Source: an uncultured Acidimicrobiales bacterium (GTDB lineage: Bacteria; Actinomycetota; Acidimicrobiia; Acidimicrobiales; SZUA-35). Taken from it: a stretch of 64,000 bases of DNA. The stretch lies in contig CALHFG010000022.1 of the NCBI GenBank assembly GCA_938029215.1, positions 62,001 to 126,000 on the forward strand. The letters are read 5' to 3'. Made by a program: the position numbers and the translations under genes. The notes beneath the pieces are model-generated. The model was given only the letters and a program-made list of their open reading frames with translations. It searched no databases and was not told where the DNA came from. This document shows positions 16,494 through 25,876 of this stretch, in pieces (the stretch's first letter is position 1; every line of letters begins with the position of its first letter).

Positions 16494-17435
16494 TCAGCGG
16501 TTGGACCCCACCGGAAGTTCCTGTTGGAGGATCTGAACGTCAGCAAAGAGATCGCCGAAGGTGGTGACTCGTTGCAGAACTTCGTCGGTGACAAAGGACA
16601 GTTTGCCCCCGTCAGCGCAGTCGCTCACCTCATCCCAGCTCACTGGCGTCGAGACGGTTTGGGTTGGCTTCGCACGCAGCGAGTACGGGGCGATCGTGGT
16701 CTTGTGACGGGCGTTCTGGCTCCAGTCCACAAAGATCTTCCCCGGTCGTTCAGCTTTCGCCATGGTGACGGTGACTGCATCGGGACTCTGCTTCATCAGT
16801 ACGTGCCCCATGCCAAGCGCAAAGTCGGCGCACTGGGCGTGAGAGGTGGGTGTATTGAGCGGCACGTACACCTGCATACCTTTGGATCCGCTGGTCTTGG
16901 GAAAAGCGGCCAGCCCCACGACATCGAACACCCGCTTCATGTCCAGTGCGCGTTGTGAACACTCGACGATGGTTGCAGGAGCTCCGGGATCAAGGTCGAA
17001 CACGAGGGTCGTTGGTGTTGCAAGATCTTGGGCGAGGGCCATCGGAGCATGAAGTTCTAGCGCTGCCAGGTTCGCGGTCCAAACGAGCGCGGCCGCCTCT
17101 TCAATTCGGCAGTACTCGATCGGCGAGTCGTTCCCCGACCGTTTCCGGCTGGATTCGGACTCGTGACCGGGTCCAACAGATACCTCGACCCATGGAGGGC
17201 GATGGGACGGACAACGCTTTTCGAAGAACGACTTGCCCTCCACTCCGTTGGGCCAGCGACGCATCGTCATACAGCGACCGGCCAGGTGCGGCAGCATGTA
17301 GGGAGCTATCCGCGTGTAGTAGTTGATGACTTCGCCCTTGGTGAAGCCGGTGTCGGGGTATAACACCTTGTCCAGATTGGTGAGCGAGAGAGTCCGCTCG
17401 CCTATCGCCACCGGTGTTGATTTCGCCGGAGCCAT
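16494..17435 (-). CDS. Stand-alone LigD polymerase (primase-like) domain
   Basis: The 313-residue AEP-type polymerase domain of the bacterial non-homologous end-joining enzyme LigD, with no ligase or phosphoesterase domain attached. Visible motifs are the metal-binding DLDPG near residue 147, KTSGSKGMQVYVPL near residue 180, and the FVDWSQNARHKTTIAPYSLR segment near residue 235. It sits directly downstream of ku on the same strand, but ATG 17435 follows TAGACT by six bases, so it can be transcribed independently. It would fill ends in Ku-dependent repair; the ATP-dependent ligase must be encoded elsewhere. Confidence 0.92.
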   Translation of the reverse strand: MAPAKSTPVAIGERTLSLTNLDKVLYPDTGFTKGEVINYYTRIAPYMLPHLAGRCMTMRRWPNGVEGKSFFEKRCPSHRPPWVEVSVGPGHESESSRKRSGNDSPIEYCRIEEAAALVWTANLAALELHAPMALAQDLATPTTLVFDLDPGAPATIVECSQRALDMKRVFDVVGLAAFPKTSGSKGMQVYVPLNTPTSHAQCADFALGMGHVLMKQSPDAVTVTMAKAERPGKIFVDWSQNARHKTTIAPYSLRAKPTQTVSTPVSWDEVSDCADGGKLSFVTDEVLQRVTTFGDLFADVQILQQELPVGSNR

Positions 17436-17441
17436 AGGCCG

Positions 17442-17447
17442 AGTCTA
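17442..17447 (-). promoter_or_regulatory. Probable -10 box of the LigD-polymerase gene
   Basis: TAGACT on the minus strand with a six-base spacer to ATG 17435, in the 23-base gap after the ku stop codon. Confidence 0.5.
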
Positions 17448-17458
17448 GATGGTCGGCT

Positions 17459-18370
17459 TTACGCAGACTTCTTTGCCGCAGGCTTCTTCGCCGCAGCTTT
17501 CTTTGTAGATTTCTTGGCCGCCTTCTTCGCCTTCTTCGCTGGTTTGGCTTTCTTACTTGCGGTCCCTGTGGGGTGGCCGGCCCGAGCCTCTTTGGCGGCA
17601 GCAACACTGGCTTCCAGCGCCGCCATCAGGTCGACGACGGTATCTGATGTTGCGGGCGCGTCTTCGGCCACGGTTGTCAGTTCGCCCTTGGACTTACGGT
17701 CGATCAGATCCAGTACTTCGTTCCGGAAGCTGTCTTCGTACTTGTCCGGGTTGAAGGCCCCCGCCAGCGAGTCAATAAGAGTGCTCGCCATCTTCTGTTC
17801 TCCCTCGCTGAGCGCTATGTCATCGAGGGCTTCAAGACCGGGAATTTCTGACGCTTCGACCACCTCGTCGCTGTACATCATTGTGTTGAGCATCAGCCGT
17901 CCGTCGCTGGGACGAATTGCGGCCAGGTACTCCTTGGTCCTCATGACGAGCCGGGCAAGGGCAACACGGCCGTCTCTGGCCATGGCATCGGTAAGGAGGG
18001 CATAGCTCTTCAGAGCGAGTTCTTCGGGTACGAGATAGTAGGAGGCTTGGTAGAAGACGGGATCGATCTCGTCCTCTTCCACAAACTCCACGATGTCGAT
18101 CATCCGCGATGTCTTTGGCGACAGAGAAGCGATCTCGTCGTCGGTGATCACCACGTAGGTGTCCTTCATGATTTCATAGCCCTTGACGATCTCGTCGTAG
18201 GGCACCTCTTCACCGGTGTGAGCGTTGACACGCTTTTGCTTGATCCGCTGGTTATCGCGCCCGTCCAGCTGGTTAAACCGAACCGACTTTGGGCTCTTGG
18301 CGGTGTAGAGCTTTACCGGGATAGAGACGAGGCCGAAGCTGATCGCTCCGCTCCAAATTGCGCGTGGCAT
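17459..18370 (-). CDS. ku: DNA end-binding protein Ku
   Basis: The homodimeric DNA end-binding protein that recruits LigD in non-homologous end joining. The 303-residue chain opens MPRAIWSGAISFGLVSIPVKLY, the standard Ku beginning (residues 1-22 quoted as two joined family blocks), followed by the core to about 255. The C-terminal extension from about 268 is Lys/Ala-rich (KKAKPAKKAKK-type repeats) and likely binds DNA non-specifically, as in long mycobacterial Ku forms. ATG 18370 lies six bases after TAAGGT. The next gene downstream is the LigD polymerase. Confidence 0.95.
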   Translation of the reverse strand: MPRAIWSGAISFGLVSIPVKLYTAKSPKSVRFNQLDGRDNQRIKQKRVNAHTGEEVPYDEIVKGYEIMKDTYVVITDDEIASLSPKTSRMIDIVEFVEEDEIDPVFYQASYYLVPEELALKSYALLTDAMARDGRVALARLVMRTKEYLAAIRPSDGRLMLNTMMYSDEVVEASEIPGLEALDDIALSEGEQKMASTLIDSLAGAFNPDKYEDSFRNEVLDLIDRKSKGELTTVAEDAPATSDTVVDLMAALEASVAAAKEARAGHPTGTASKKAKPAKKAKKAAKKSTKKAAAKKPAAKKSA

Positions 18371-18376
18371 GGGAAC

Positions 18377-18382
18377 ACCTTA
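18377..18382 (-). promoter_or_regulatory. Probable -10 box of ku
   Basis: TAAGGT on the minus strand with a six-base spacer to the ku ATG. Confidence 0.5.
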
Positions 18383-18461
18383 GTTGAGAGTAGGAATGGG
18401 CGAGAACGTCTGTTCCTAGGATCGGCTGAGCCGTGGGTCGGCTTAACCCGCGCTTGGACCG

Positions 18462-20918
18462 TTAGCTACAAGCAGTGGGGTCGCTCCGGGTGCCATCGGC
18501 ACCGATGGCACGAACCCGGTAGCTGTAGGTCAGCGACGGTTGCACTCGATCGTCGGCAAAGGACGTGCCCGATACTCGTGCCCGCCAGCCATAGGTTCCA
18601 ACATCGTCACGAGCTCGCTCGACAATCACCTCGGTCTGGTTGGCCGGGTCGGCGTACTGCCAGTCGAGTTCGTACGCACCTGCGATCGAAACGAGGGTGC
18701 ATGATAGAACGGGCGCCACGGGGGGCGCAGCAATCTCGATCGGCGAAGGATTGCATGCCGTCGCCGCAGTGATCGTGCCGTCGACACCGATCGACTCAAC
18801 GGAGAAGGCGTAGATCTTGCCCACCTCAATCGCAGTGTCGAGATACGAAAGGTTGCCGCCGCCTCCAGCGCTGTCGACGCGGGCTCGCCAGTAGTTCGTA
18901 CTGCCGTTGACCGAGCGTCGAACGATGTAGCGGTCGTTGGCGTTTCCGTCAGGCCAGACCAGCGAGATTGTGTTGTCCGCCAGCACCGATGCTGAACAGC
19001 TCGCTACCGCGTCAGGCTGCGGGTTCTGAATGAGGATCGAAGGGGCACACGGTGTGGCGGCCGCTACCGAGCCCGCAGCGTCACGAGCCTCGATGGAAAA
19101 CACGTACGTCCGGCCGGTGACGATGGCGGTATCGGTGTAGGTAGTTCCATCGACCCTGGCCCGCCAATAGTTCGTTCCACCGTCGACCGATCGCCGCACG
19201 ATGTAGTCAGCGTTGTCGGTACCGGCAATCCAGTCGACGATGGCTTCGTCGTTCGCCCCGACCGCCACGGTGCACTGTGTGGCGGGGCTCAGGTTTGGTT
19301 GCAGGTCAACGACTCCACATGACGTCAGCTCGGATCGCTGCCCACCGGGGTAAACATGTCGGACGAAGAATTCTGATGACTTGTTGTCGATTGCGGTGGC
19401 ATTGAATAGCGAGTCCGCTGGCGGGTTCACTCGTCCAGCCCAGAACGCGGTTGCGCCGTTAACTGAACGATAGATGATCGTCCCGATGGATGATTCGGTG
19501 CTGGTCCACGCGATCGCCACGTCGGTGCTGTTGGCCGAGTCAGCGACCGCGGTGCACAGCGTGGGAACCGGCGGGATGGCGGCTGGCCCAGCAGCAGGTC
19601 CGGGTCCGGCTTCATCGCAAATGCGGACAACGTCGTGACTTGCGGGCTGTGGTCCGCCAGGCGAGCCGTAGCTCGTAAAGCCACCTGTTACCCACAGGCA
19701 ACCATCAACGGGATTCTGATGAATGCCGAAGGCGCCGCTGTCGCCCCGAAGTTCGGGGGCGAACGAGGTGATCACATCGGTCGTTGTCGCATCAAAGGCT
19801 GCAACAGCCTTCACCGTGTTGTGTTCCCCGGTGGGGAACCGGTGAGCGATGAGCTGAGTATCGCTATAGAGGTCATTCCAGCAGTGACACCCGGCGTAGA
19901 TTCGGGAACCAACCCGTTCGATTTCTTGGAACTCGCCACCGACCCAGTTGAGGCCGTTGCAGTCTTGGAGTGCAGGGTTGCATGCGGTGTAGTGCTGCCG
20001 GACGAGTGAACCGTCGGTTTCGTCGATCACATAGAGAGCGTGCTCGACTCCACCGACCCACAGGTGACCGGCCTCGGTTGCTTCCACGTCATACATCTGC
20101 GAGCAGTAGGCCCACTGTTCACAGCCGTTATAGGGAACGGCGTTTCGATCGGTGACGATCGCACCGGTGTCATCGACCCCGACAAAGCCGCGGGCGGCGG
20201 TATTGCCATCGACGCTTTGGAAGAAGCCGGCGATATAGGTGACGTCTTGGGTCTTTGAGCGTGACACGCCCCATGCAGCACCGGATTCGATCTTGGGTGT
20301 CCAGGTGTTGTCGATTTGGCCGGTGATGGGATCGAATCGGATGGCTCCACCGACATCGAATGAACCAGCGCCCTCGTTAGCGAGCGGGAAGTTCCCGACC
20401 GCATAGACGAAACCGTCGGCTTCGAGTTTCAAATCCCGGACCACGGAGTTCCCGCCGAAGACGCGTGTGGGGAATCCGGGCCAACGGTCGCCTGTCGCAG
20501 GATCGATCTTCACAAGGGAACCGACCGTTTGACCGTTCCACGACCCAATCTCACCGCCGACGAGAAGACCGCCATCGGGTGTGGGCTGGAGGGCAAAGAC
20601 CGCGGATCCGATTGCCGGTCGGAACCAGGACTGCCATGCCCCCGTGTCCGCGTCATAAGCCGAAAGATAGGGCTGGCTGTGTACCTGCGACCCGTTGGTG
20701 ACCTCCAGATAGTTACCACCAATAAAGATCGTGCCGTCGACCTGGTCGACTTCCCATGCCAAAGCGGCCCACTGCCCGATGGTGTTGGAGTTGCCCTTGG
20801 TCTGGACACCCCAGGCTGTTTGCCTCTCCGAATCGAACTCGGCGAGCGCAGGAATGGACATGAAGACCGCAACTGCAATGAAGCCGAGGAAGAGAAAAAG
20901 CCGGTGAAATCGCCGCAT
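18462..20918 (-). CDS. Secreted beta-propeller-like protein with Fn3-like repeats
   Basis: An 818-residue exported protein. ATG 20918 gives a clean signal peptide (MRRFHRLF, hydrophobic core, cleavage near ALA-EFD); an in-frame upstream start at 20969 would spoil it. Residues about 30-440 hold repeated propeller-like units with GGxF/VGGE patterns and many cysteines. After a Pro/Gly-rich linker come four Fn3-like repeats, each carrying a variant of IVRRSVDGGTNYWRARVD. An extracellular or cell-surface adhesive or binding role is likely, but no enzymatic motif was seen. It is divergent from pepA. Confidence 0.8.
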   Translation of the reverse strand: MRRFHRLFLFLGFIAVAVFMSIPALAEFDSERQTAWGVQTKGNSNTIGQWAALAWEVDQVDGTIFIGGNYLEVTNGSQVHSQPYLSAYDADTGAWQSWFRPAIGSAVFALQPTPDGGLLVGGEIGSWNGQTVGSLVKIDPATGDRWPGFPTRVFGGNSVVRDLKLEADGFVYAVGNFPLANEGAGSFDVGGAIRFDPITGQIDNTWTPKIESGAAWGVSRSKTQDVTYIAGFFQSVDGNTAARGFVGVDDTGAIVTDRNAVPYNGCEQWAYCSQMYDVEATEAGHLWVGGVEHALYVIDETDGSLVRQHYTACNPALQDCNGLNWVGGEFQEIERVGSRIYAGCHCWNDLYSDTQLIAHRFPTGEHNTVKAVAAFDATTTDVITSFAPELRGDSGAFGIHQNPVDGCLWVTGGFTSYGSPGGPQPASHDVVRICDEAGPGPAAGPAAIPPVPTLCTAVADSANSTDVAIAWTSTESSIGTIIYRSVNGATAFWAGRVNPPADSLFNATAIDNKSSEFFVRHVYPGGQRSELTSCGVVDLQPNLSPATQCTVAVGANDEAIVDWIAGTDNADYIVRRSVDGGTNYWRARVDGTTYTDTAIVTGRTYVFSIEARDAAGSVAAATPCAPSILIQNPQPDAVASCSASVLADNTISLVWPDGNANDRYIVRRSVNGSTNYWRARVDSAGGGGNLSYLDTAIEVGKIYAFSVESIGVDGTITAATACNPSPIEIAAPPVAPVLSCTLVSIAGAYELDWQYADPANQTEVIVERARDDVGTYGWRARVSGTSFADDRVQPSLTYSYRVRAIGADGTRSDPTACS

Positions 20919-21039
20919 GGGCCCCAAAGTACAGAGCGGTACCGGGTCGGTTGGAGAGTAATGAGGCACCTTCTATTGGGCCCGACGGCCTAGGCAAAAT
21001 CGGCCCCAACACGATCAAGTCAGCCGGAGAATAGGCCTA

Positions 21040-21045
21040 TACGCT
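21040..21045 (+). promoter_or_regulatory. Probable -10 box of pepA
   Basis: TACGCT with a six-base spacer to ATG 21052. The rest of the 133-base divergent gap (20919-21051) contains a GCCTAGGC palindrome around 20990 but no recognised operator. Confidence 0.5.
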
Positions 21046-21051
21046 CGTGCC

Positions 21052-22494
21052 ATGGCCTCATATGGACCCGATATCAAACTTGCCGCTACGACCCCTCGAG
21101 GAGCCTCTGCGGTCGGATACCTCGTCGACGGCGTCGACGATGTGTCCCCCGATCGAGAGCGATTTGCTGATGCATCCGGGTTCGAGGGCAAGGTTGGGCA
21201 GACGCTGGTCATACCTTCCGAGGATGGTCCTATTGAAGTACTAGTTGGCCTCGCCCCGGAGGGCGACAGCATCACCGACGATGAGGTTCGTCGAGCGGCG
21301 GCCGCCTTTGCCCGGTCGGTCAATCGCCAAGCGAACGTTGCTCTGGTCCTGGGTGCCGACGCCGCTCCTGCCCACGTGACCGCTGCGGTTGAGGGGGCGG
21401 GGCTTGCCTCATACCGCTATACGGCACAGAAGGGCAAGGGGACCACCGCCAAAGTGGCGACCTCTCGCATCACCGTTGTGGCGAAGGGAAAGGGCGTTGC
21501 CGCGGCGTTCGCTCTCGGCGAGCGAATGGTTGCGTCGGTCTCGCTCACTCGGGACCTCGTCAACGAGCCCGGCGGGTCGTTGTTGCCGGTGGAGTTCGTG
21601 AAGAAGGCACGCGCCGGGGTGAAGGGGCTGCCGACACTCAAGGTGACCGTTTGGGATCAGGCACGTATTGCAAAAGAGAAGTTGGGGGGAATCCAGTTTG
21701 TAAACCAGGGCTCTACCCATCCACCGCGGTTGCTGATGATCAGCTACACCCCGCCCAAGAAGGTCAAGGGTTCCAAAGAAGTAGCGCTCGTCGGCAAGGG
21801 CATCACATTCGACTCTGGTGGTCTGTCGTTAAAGACCGGCACCGGAATGATGACGATGAAGGTCGATATGGCCGGCGGAGCTGCGGTGGTCGGAGCCATG
21901 ACGATGCTCGACGCCATGGACTGCCCCAACCCGGTGACCGCGTATGTCCCGCTCACCGACAACATGCCTTCTGGTGATGCCGGCCGACCCGGCGATGTGT
22001 TTACCGCTCGCAACGGCAAGACCGTTGAGGTGTTAAACACCGACGCCGAGGGTCGCTTGGTACTCGCCGATGCGCTGGCATTGGCGGCTGAAAAGAAGCC
22101 AGCGGTCATCGTCGACATCGCGACGCTCACCGGGTCGGTCACCGGAGCGCTCGGCGTGAAGTTCACCGGTCTGATGGGTTCGGATGCCGACGTCGTCAAC
22201 TTGGTCTTGGACGCAGGTGAAGCGAGCGGCGAGAACCTGTGGCACCTGCCGCTGCCTGCGGAGTACCGCAAGGATCTCGATAGCGATATCGCCGACCTCC
22301 GCAACATCGGCAAAGGCCCCTATGGCGGGGCCCTCGTGGCGGGACTGTTCCTGAAAGAGTTCGTGGCCGACGTGCCGTGGGCACATCTCGACCTGGGTCT
22401 TGCGGCCCTCGCCGACGGTGATGACGGGGTCTTTGTGAAGGGAGCAACCGGGGCTGGCGCTCGAACGCTGGCACGGTTTGCCGCCGCCTTCTAG
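21052..22494 (+). CDS. pepA: Leucyl aminopeptidase (M17)
   Basis: A cytosolic dizinc aminopeptidase that removes N-terminal residues from peptides. The 480-residue chain has the N-terminal macro-like domain (1-165) and the catalytic domain. K249 and D254 lie in VGKGITFDSGG, D272 in MKVDMAGG, and the M17 signature NTDAEGRL is at 329-336. ATG 21052 is supported by TACGCT six bases upstream. It converges on the sugar transferase gene 36 bases away. Confidence 0.95.
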   Translation: MASYGPDIKLAATTPRGASAVGYLVDGVDDVSPDRERFADASGFEGKVGQTLVIPSEDGPIEVLVGLAPEGDSITDDEVRRAAAAFARSVNRQANVALVLGADAAPAHVTAAVEGAGLASYRYTAQKGKGTTAKVATSRITVVAKGKGVAAAFALGERMVASVSLTRDLVNEPGGSLLPVEFVKKARAGVKGLPTLKVTVWDQARIAKEKLGGIQFVNQGSTHPPRLLMISYTPPKKVKGSKEVALVGKGITFDSGGLSLKTGTGMMTMKVDMAGGAAVVGAMTMLDAMDCPNPVTAYVPLTDNMPSGDAGRPGDVFTARNGKTVEVLNTDAEGRLVLADALALAAEKKPAVIVDIATLTGSVTGALGVKFTGLMGSDADVVNLVLDAGEASGENLWHLPLPAEYRKDLDSDIADLRNIGKGPYGGALVAGLFLKEFVADVPWAHLDLGLAALADGDDGVFVKGATGAGARTLARFAAAF

Positions 22495-22530
22495 GCATCG
22501 GAGCCAAGCCCCGTAGTTCGACTGGGCTAG

Positions 22531-23934
22531 CTAGTAAGCCCCGTCGGACTTCAGAACCGCCGGAATCGTGCGGAGCAGGATTGTGAGGTCGACCACCAGA
22601 GACCAGTTGTCGACGTAGAACAGATCGAGGCGGGTGTACTCCTCGAAGGTGGTGCCGCTTCGACCTGAAACCTGCCACATTCCGGTGATTCCGGGGCGCA
22701 CTCGCAGCCGACCATAAAGGTCGTCGTCCCACGCTTCTGTTTCCGACGCGAGCGCCGGACGGGGTCCGACAAGGCTCATCTCGCCGCGGATCACATTCCA
22801 AAGTTGAGGAACCTCGTCTAGCGATGTCGAGCGAAGTAGCTTGCCGATCCGGGTGACCCGGGGGTCGACCTTCATTTTGAAGAGCGGGCCAGCGCCTTCG
22901 TTGGTTTCGGTTAGTTCCTTTTTGAGTTCTTCTGCGTTCTGCACCATGGTGCGGAACTTCAACACACCGAACAGCACGCCATCACGGCCGACTCGCTGCT
23001 GTTTGAACACCACAGGTCCTTCGGAGTCCAGTTTGATGAGGACCGCAAAGAACGCAAGGACCGGAGCCAAGAGGAAGAGCATCGTGGACGCAACCGCAAC
23101 GTCGAAGCAGCGTTTGGCCGCCGCTCGCCAACCACCATGGGTCACAGGTTCGACGTACACAACGGGGTAGCGGCCCAGCGGGCGCACCGTAAGGCGGTGA
23201 GGTTCGATATCGGCGAGGGTCGAGCTGAGTTCTACGTGGACACCGCAGTCGAGCAGATCGCGCACCAGGCGGTTCATATGGGCCGGCGGGATCGCGGTGG
23301 CAGCGACTACGACACCGGTAGCGCCGGTTCGCTCGAGGGTGTTGAAGACATCGGCGATCAGGGCTGATCGGTCGGGGTTGTGGAGTGTGGGAACGGCCTC
23401 CTGTACGTCGTACCCGAGGTTGCTGTCTTCGGCGAACATCTGCCGGAGCTCGTTGGCTTCGTCATTGTCGCCAATGATGATGACAGGGCGGCGCATGCTG
23501 CCCTGGCGGCGTCGGCTATTGAATCGGCGGCGCATGACTTCGCGCTCGGCAAGGAGGGCCGTGGTCCCGAAGACGGTCGCCAGGATCAGAAATTGCCGGC
23601 TGATGTCCCATTGGAAAAGGAAGCAGATGAGGGCGGTTGAGGCCAGGGCCCGTAGACCGCTGTCGATGATGCGTCGAACCTCTTCGGAACGGCGGGTGAT
23701 GAACCGGATCGAATACAGCCGAGCGCGGCTCAGCCAGAACGCCCAAAAGCCCAACAACACCGCCGTGGCCGGCAGAGTTCCGGGCATGGTCGTGGTCGAG
23801 ACCGCGTGGGCGAGAGCTACGCCGGAACCACAGACAACCATGTCGGCCATAATCACGGACATCTTGGTGTTCGTGAGTTTCCGAGGCTCGGTTACCGGGA
23901 CCAGTCCCGCTCTCGGTGTTTCGATGGCGTGCAC
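22531..23934 (-). CDS. Polyprenyl-phosphate sugar-1-phosphate transferase (WcaJ/exopolysaccharide type)
   Basis: A 467-residue integral membrane enzyme that starts a polysaccharide by moving a sugar phosphate onto undecaprenyl phosphate. Four to five N-terminal membrane segments (about 25-125) are followed by a CoA-binding-like domain, a membrane re-entrant helix near 275-300 and the conserved catalytic domain. That domain shows FKQQRVGRDG, KFRTM, LRSTSLDEVPQLWNV and MSLVGPRP. The GTG start at 23934 is preceded by GACAGT six bases upstream. Its product could prime the surface polysaccharide made by the locus at 35-55 kb, though the distance makes this inference. Confidence 0.92.
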   Translation of the reverse strand: MHAIETPRAGLVPVTEPRKLTNTKMSVIMADMVVCGSGVALAHAVSTTTMPGTLPATAVLLGFWAFWLSRARLYSIRFITRRSEEVRRIIDSGLRALASTALICFLFQWDISRQFLILATVFGTTALLAEREVMRRRFNSRRRQGSMRRPVIIIGDNDEANELRQMFAEDSNLGYDVQEAVPTLHNPDRSALIADVFNTLERTGATGVVVAATAIPPAHMNRLVRDLLDCGVHVELSSTLADIEPHRLTVRPLGRYPVVYVEPVTHGGWRAAAKRCFDVAVASTMLFLLAPVLAFFAVLIKLDSEGPVVFKQQRVGRDGVLFGVLKFRTMVQNAEELKKELTETNEGAGPLFKMKVDPRVTRIGKLLRSTSLDEVPQLWNVIRGEMSLVGPRPALASETEAWDDDLYGRLRVRPGITGMWQVSGRSGTTFEEYTRLDLFYVDNWSLVVDLTILLRTIPAVLKSDGAY

Positions 23935-24026
23935 GACCCAACTGTCTCAGATGGGGACGCTCAGGAGTGAGAGTAAACAGGCCCCCATCGTTGAGGCCGA
24001 TCGGCCCAGATACAGGTCCGTTGGGC

Positions 24027-24773
24027 CTATCTCAACAATTGGGCTCGGTCGAGAGTCAATAGCTCCTCGGCGGTGCAGCGCCCCAGCGCTGCCTGTCGCA
24101 AGGCCTCTAGCGGATCGACTGGGTGGATGGGAACGGCGCCGTCGAACAACTCCTCGGTGTCGAGATCGACAATCGGATGCCAGAGACGGTGTTCACGCCT
24201 CAGGTGATGGGGGAGTTGCTGAACGAGACGCGTGGTGAGTGGGCTCAGCTCGGTGCGAACGAAAACCCGACTCTCGACCTGGCGCAGAAGTCCAAAGCGG
24301 ACCCCGCGCCGCAACGCCTTCCAGAACTGGCTGCTCGCGCCCGCACGAGACGAGCAACCGATCGAAGCGGCGATCTCGTCGGTCACAGCTGAAAAACCCT
24401 TCGCGTCGGTCCGTAGTCGCGCCGCCAACGACCGGACGATCAGGAGGCACGTTGGTCCAACGATGGGTCCGTAGTAACGCTCAGCGTAGAACCCGGTCGC
24501 CGGGACAGCGTCCACAACCAGGTCATCGTGCCAAATGCTCACGTGGATCGACTCGGGGGTGGGGAGTCGGTCCTGAGCTGGTCGAGACCGCTTTCTGCGA
24601 CGTTCGGCCTGTGAAGAACTGGCTGTCGTCAAGTTGGGGGTTGCCTCGCCGGTTACTCCCTCGAGGGGCGGGTGTGGTCTCGATGTGACACCAGGAGGCG
24701 GAATGGCGGGCAGCAACCACGTTGCCCCGCGCTCAGATGGATTGGACTGGGAAGCGATAGCAGCTTCAGACAT
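24027..24773 (-). CDS. Hypothetical protein with possible winged-helix region
   Basis: No family was recognised. The 248-residue protein has a disordered, Pro/Ser/Arg-rich N-terminus (1-75), then a conserved-looking globular part starting IHVSIWHDDLVVDAV. Its helical segment, FYAERYYGPIVGP to KALRRGVRFGLLR (about 97-170), has the spacing of a winged helix-turn-helix and contains many basic residues. Actinobacterial proteins of similar layout are annotated only as hypothetical. AGAGGAG seven bases before ATG 24773 is one of the few strong Shine-Dalgarno sequences in the window, so this gene has a genuine leader. It lies alone between two unrelated genes. Confidence 0.7.
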   Translation of the reverse strand: MSEAAIASQSNPSERGATWLLPAIPPPGVTSRPHPPLEGVTGEATPNLTTASSSQAERRRKRSRPAQDRLPTPESIHVSIWHDDLVVDAVPATGFYAERYYGPIVGPTCLLIVRSLAARLRTDAKGFSAVTDEIAASIGCSSRAGASSQFWKALRRGVRFGLLRQVESRVFVRTELSPLTTRLVQQLPHHLRREHRLWHPIVDLDTEELFDGAVPIHPVDPLEALRQAALGRCTAEELLTLDRAQLLR

Positions 24774-24938
24774 TTGAATGCTCCTCTTTACGGACTCACT
24801 GTTGCTAGAGAGCGTGCTTCCAACTCGACGCCGAGAACGTAAAGAAGAGTAGTTAGACGAATTGGATTTCCCACTCGGATGAGAAAAGGTCTCGGAAATT
24901 CTGCGTTTCCTTCGAGGGAATTTTTGGGCCCGGCGGGT
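24774..24938. other. Intergenic leader region, AT-richer than surroundings
   Basis: This stretch separates the hypothetical gene at 24027 from the SMP-30 gene. It must hold the promoter and leader of the former and the 3' end of the latter. It is visibly richer in A and T than its neighbours. No convincing hairpin or promoter hexamer pair could be assigned. Confidence 0.4.
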
Positions 24939-25835
24939 CTAGAACGCAGGCGGAGCGCCGGCGAAGGGCACCTCTGACACCCCGGCAACCCCAGATTCAA
25001 ACGAAAAAACACTCCCAGGAACTGCGCCATCGATTCCTGCCTGAGAAGGCTTGGCGCCTCCCATTCCGATCGTGGTTATGTACACCGTGCGCAGGTCGGG
25101 ACCACCAAACGCGGGCATCGATGGCTTCTCCACCGGCACCTGCACACGATCGACGACTTCTCCTGTTGGAGAGATTCTGATGATCGACCACCCATAGACC
25201 GAGGCCGACCAGTAGTAACCCTCGGAGTCCACGCACGCCCCGTCTGGCAAACCGGGCATGGAGTCGTAGTCGCAAAAGAGCTGCTCTTCGGAGAAGCTTC
25301 CCGACGCTTGGTCGTAGGCATAGCTCTGAATCGTCCGGGTGTGGGTGTCGGCGAAGTAGGCGCGATCGGCCGTGAACCCAAGACCGTTTGAAACGCCGAT
25401 GTGCTGTCGGATAGTACGAAACGAACCGTCGGCCTCAACCGAGTAGAGCGAACCGGTTGCCCGCCCATCGTTGGGGTTTTCAAACATCGAACCCACGACG
25501 TATCGGCCCGTCCGGTCGGTCTTGCCGTCGTTCAGTCGGTTGCCGTTGCCTGAGGCTTCAAGCGCCACGAACGATGCCGTCTGCCCAGACTCCCAGTGAA
25601 ACCAAATCAACTCATGCTCCATTGCCACGAGCAGGATCGCCGGATCCTGCGTCAGGACGAACGAGCCGGGTCGGCCTACGGTGTCTCTGCTCTCGTTGCT
25701 CCCGGTCGCTGGGTCGAACCGGTGAATCTGTTTGCCCTCGATGTCGGCCCAGAACAATACCCCGGACCGGGAATCCCAGACGGGACACTCGCCAAGCTGG
25801 GCGGGATGATCGATTGCGACGGAAACTTCAGACAC
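24939..25835 (-). CDS. SMP-30/gluconolactonase/LRE family protein
   Basis: A 298-residue six-bladed propeller hydrolase, probably acting on a sugar lactone. Family metal-site segments are visible: LGECPVWD near residue 13 (Glu), the Asn of VSNGLGF near 149, and LPDGACVDSEG near 200 (Asp). GTG 25835 lies six bases after TAGTCT. No signal peptide is present, so it is cytosolic. The neighbouring genes do not indicate the substrate. Confidence 0.88.
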   Translation of the reverse strand: MSEVSVAIDHPAQLGECPVWDSRSGVLFWADIEGKQIHRFDPATGSNESRDTVGRPGSFVLTQDPAILLVAMEHELIWFHWESGQTASFVALEASGNGNRLNDGKTDRTGRYVVGSMFENPNDGRATGSLYSVEADGSFRTIRQHIGVSNGLGFTADRAYFADTHTRTIQSYAYDQASGSFSEEQLFCDYDSMPGLPDGACVDSEGYYWSASVYGWSIIRISPTGEVVDRVQVPVEKPSMPAFGGPDLRTVYITTIGMGGAKPSQAGIDGAVPGSVFSFESGVAGVSEVPFAGAPPAF

Positions 25836-25841
25836 CGACAG

Positions 25842-25847
25842 AGACTA
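25842..25847 (-). promoter_or_regulatory. Probable -10 box of the SMP-30 gene
   Basis: TAGTCT on the minus strand with a six-base spacer to GTG 25835. Confidence 0.5.
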
Positions 25848-25876
25848 ACTGTTGGTGCCGCTCTAATCGAAGTGGG

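Noticed and set aside
22495-22530. Terminator between pepA and the sugar transferase gene
   Set aside because: The only pairing is a five-base AGCCC/GGGCT stem with a long loop and no T-run, too weak to call.
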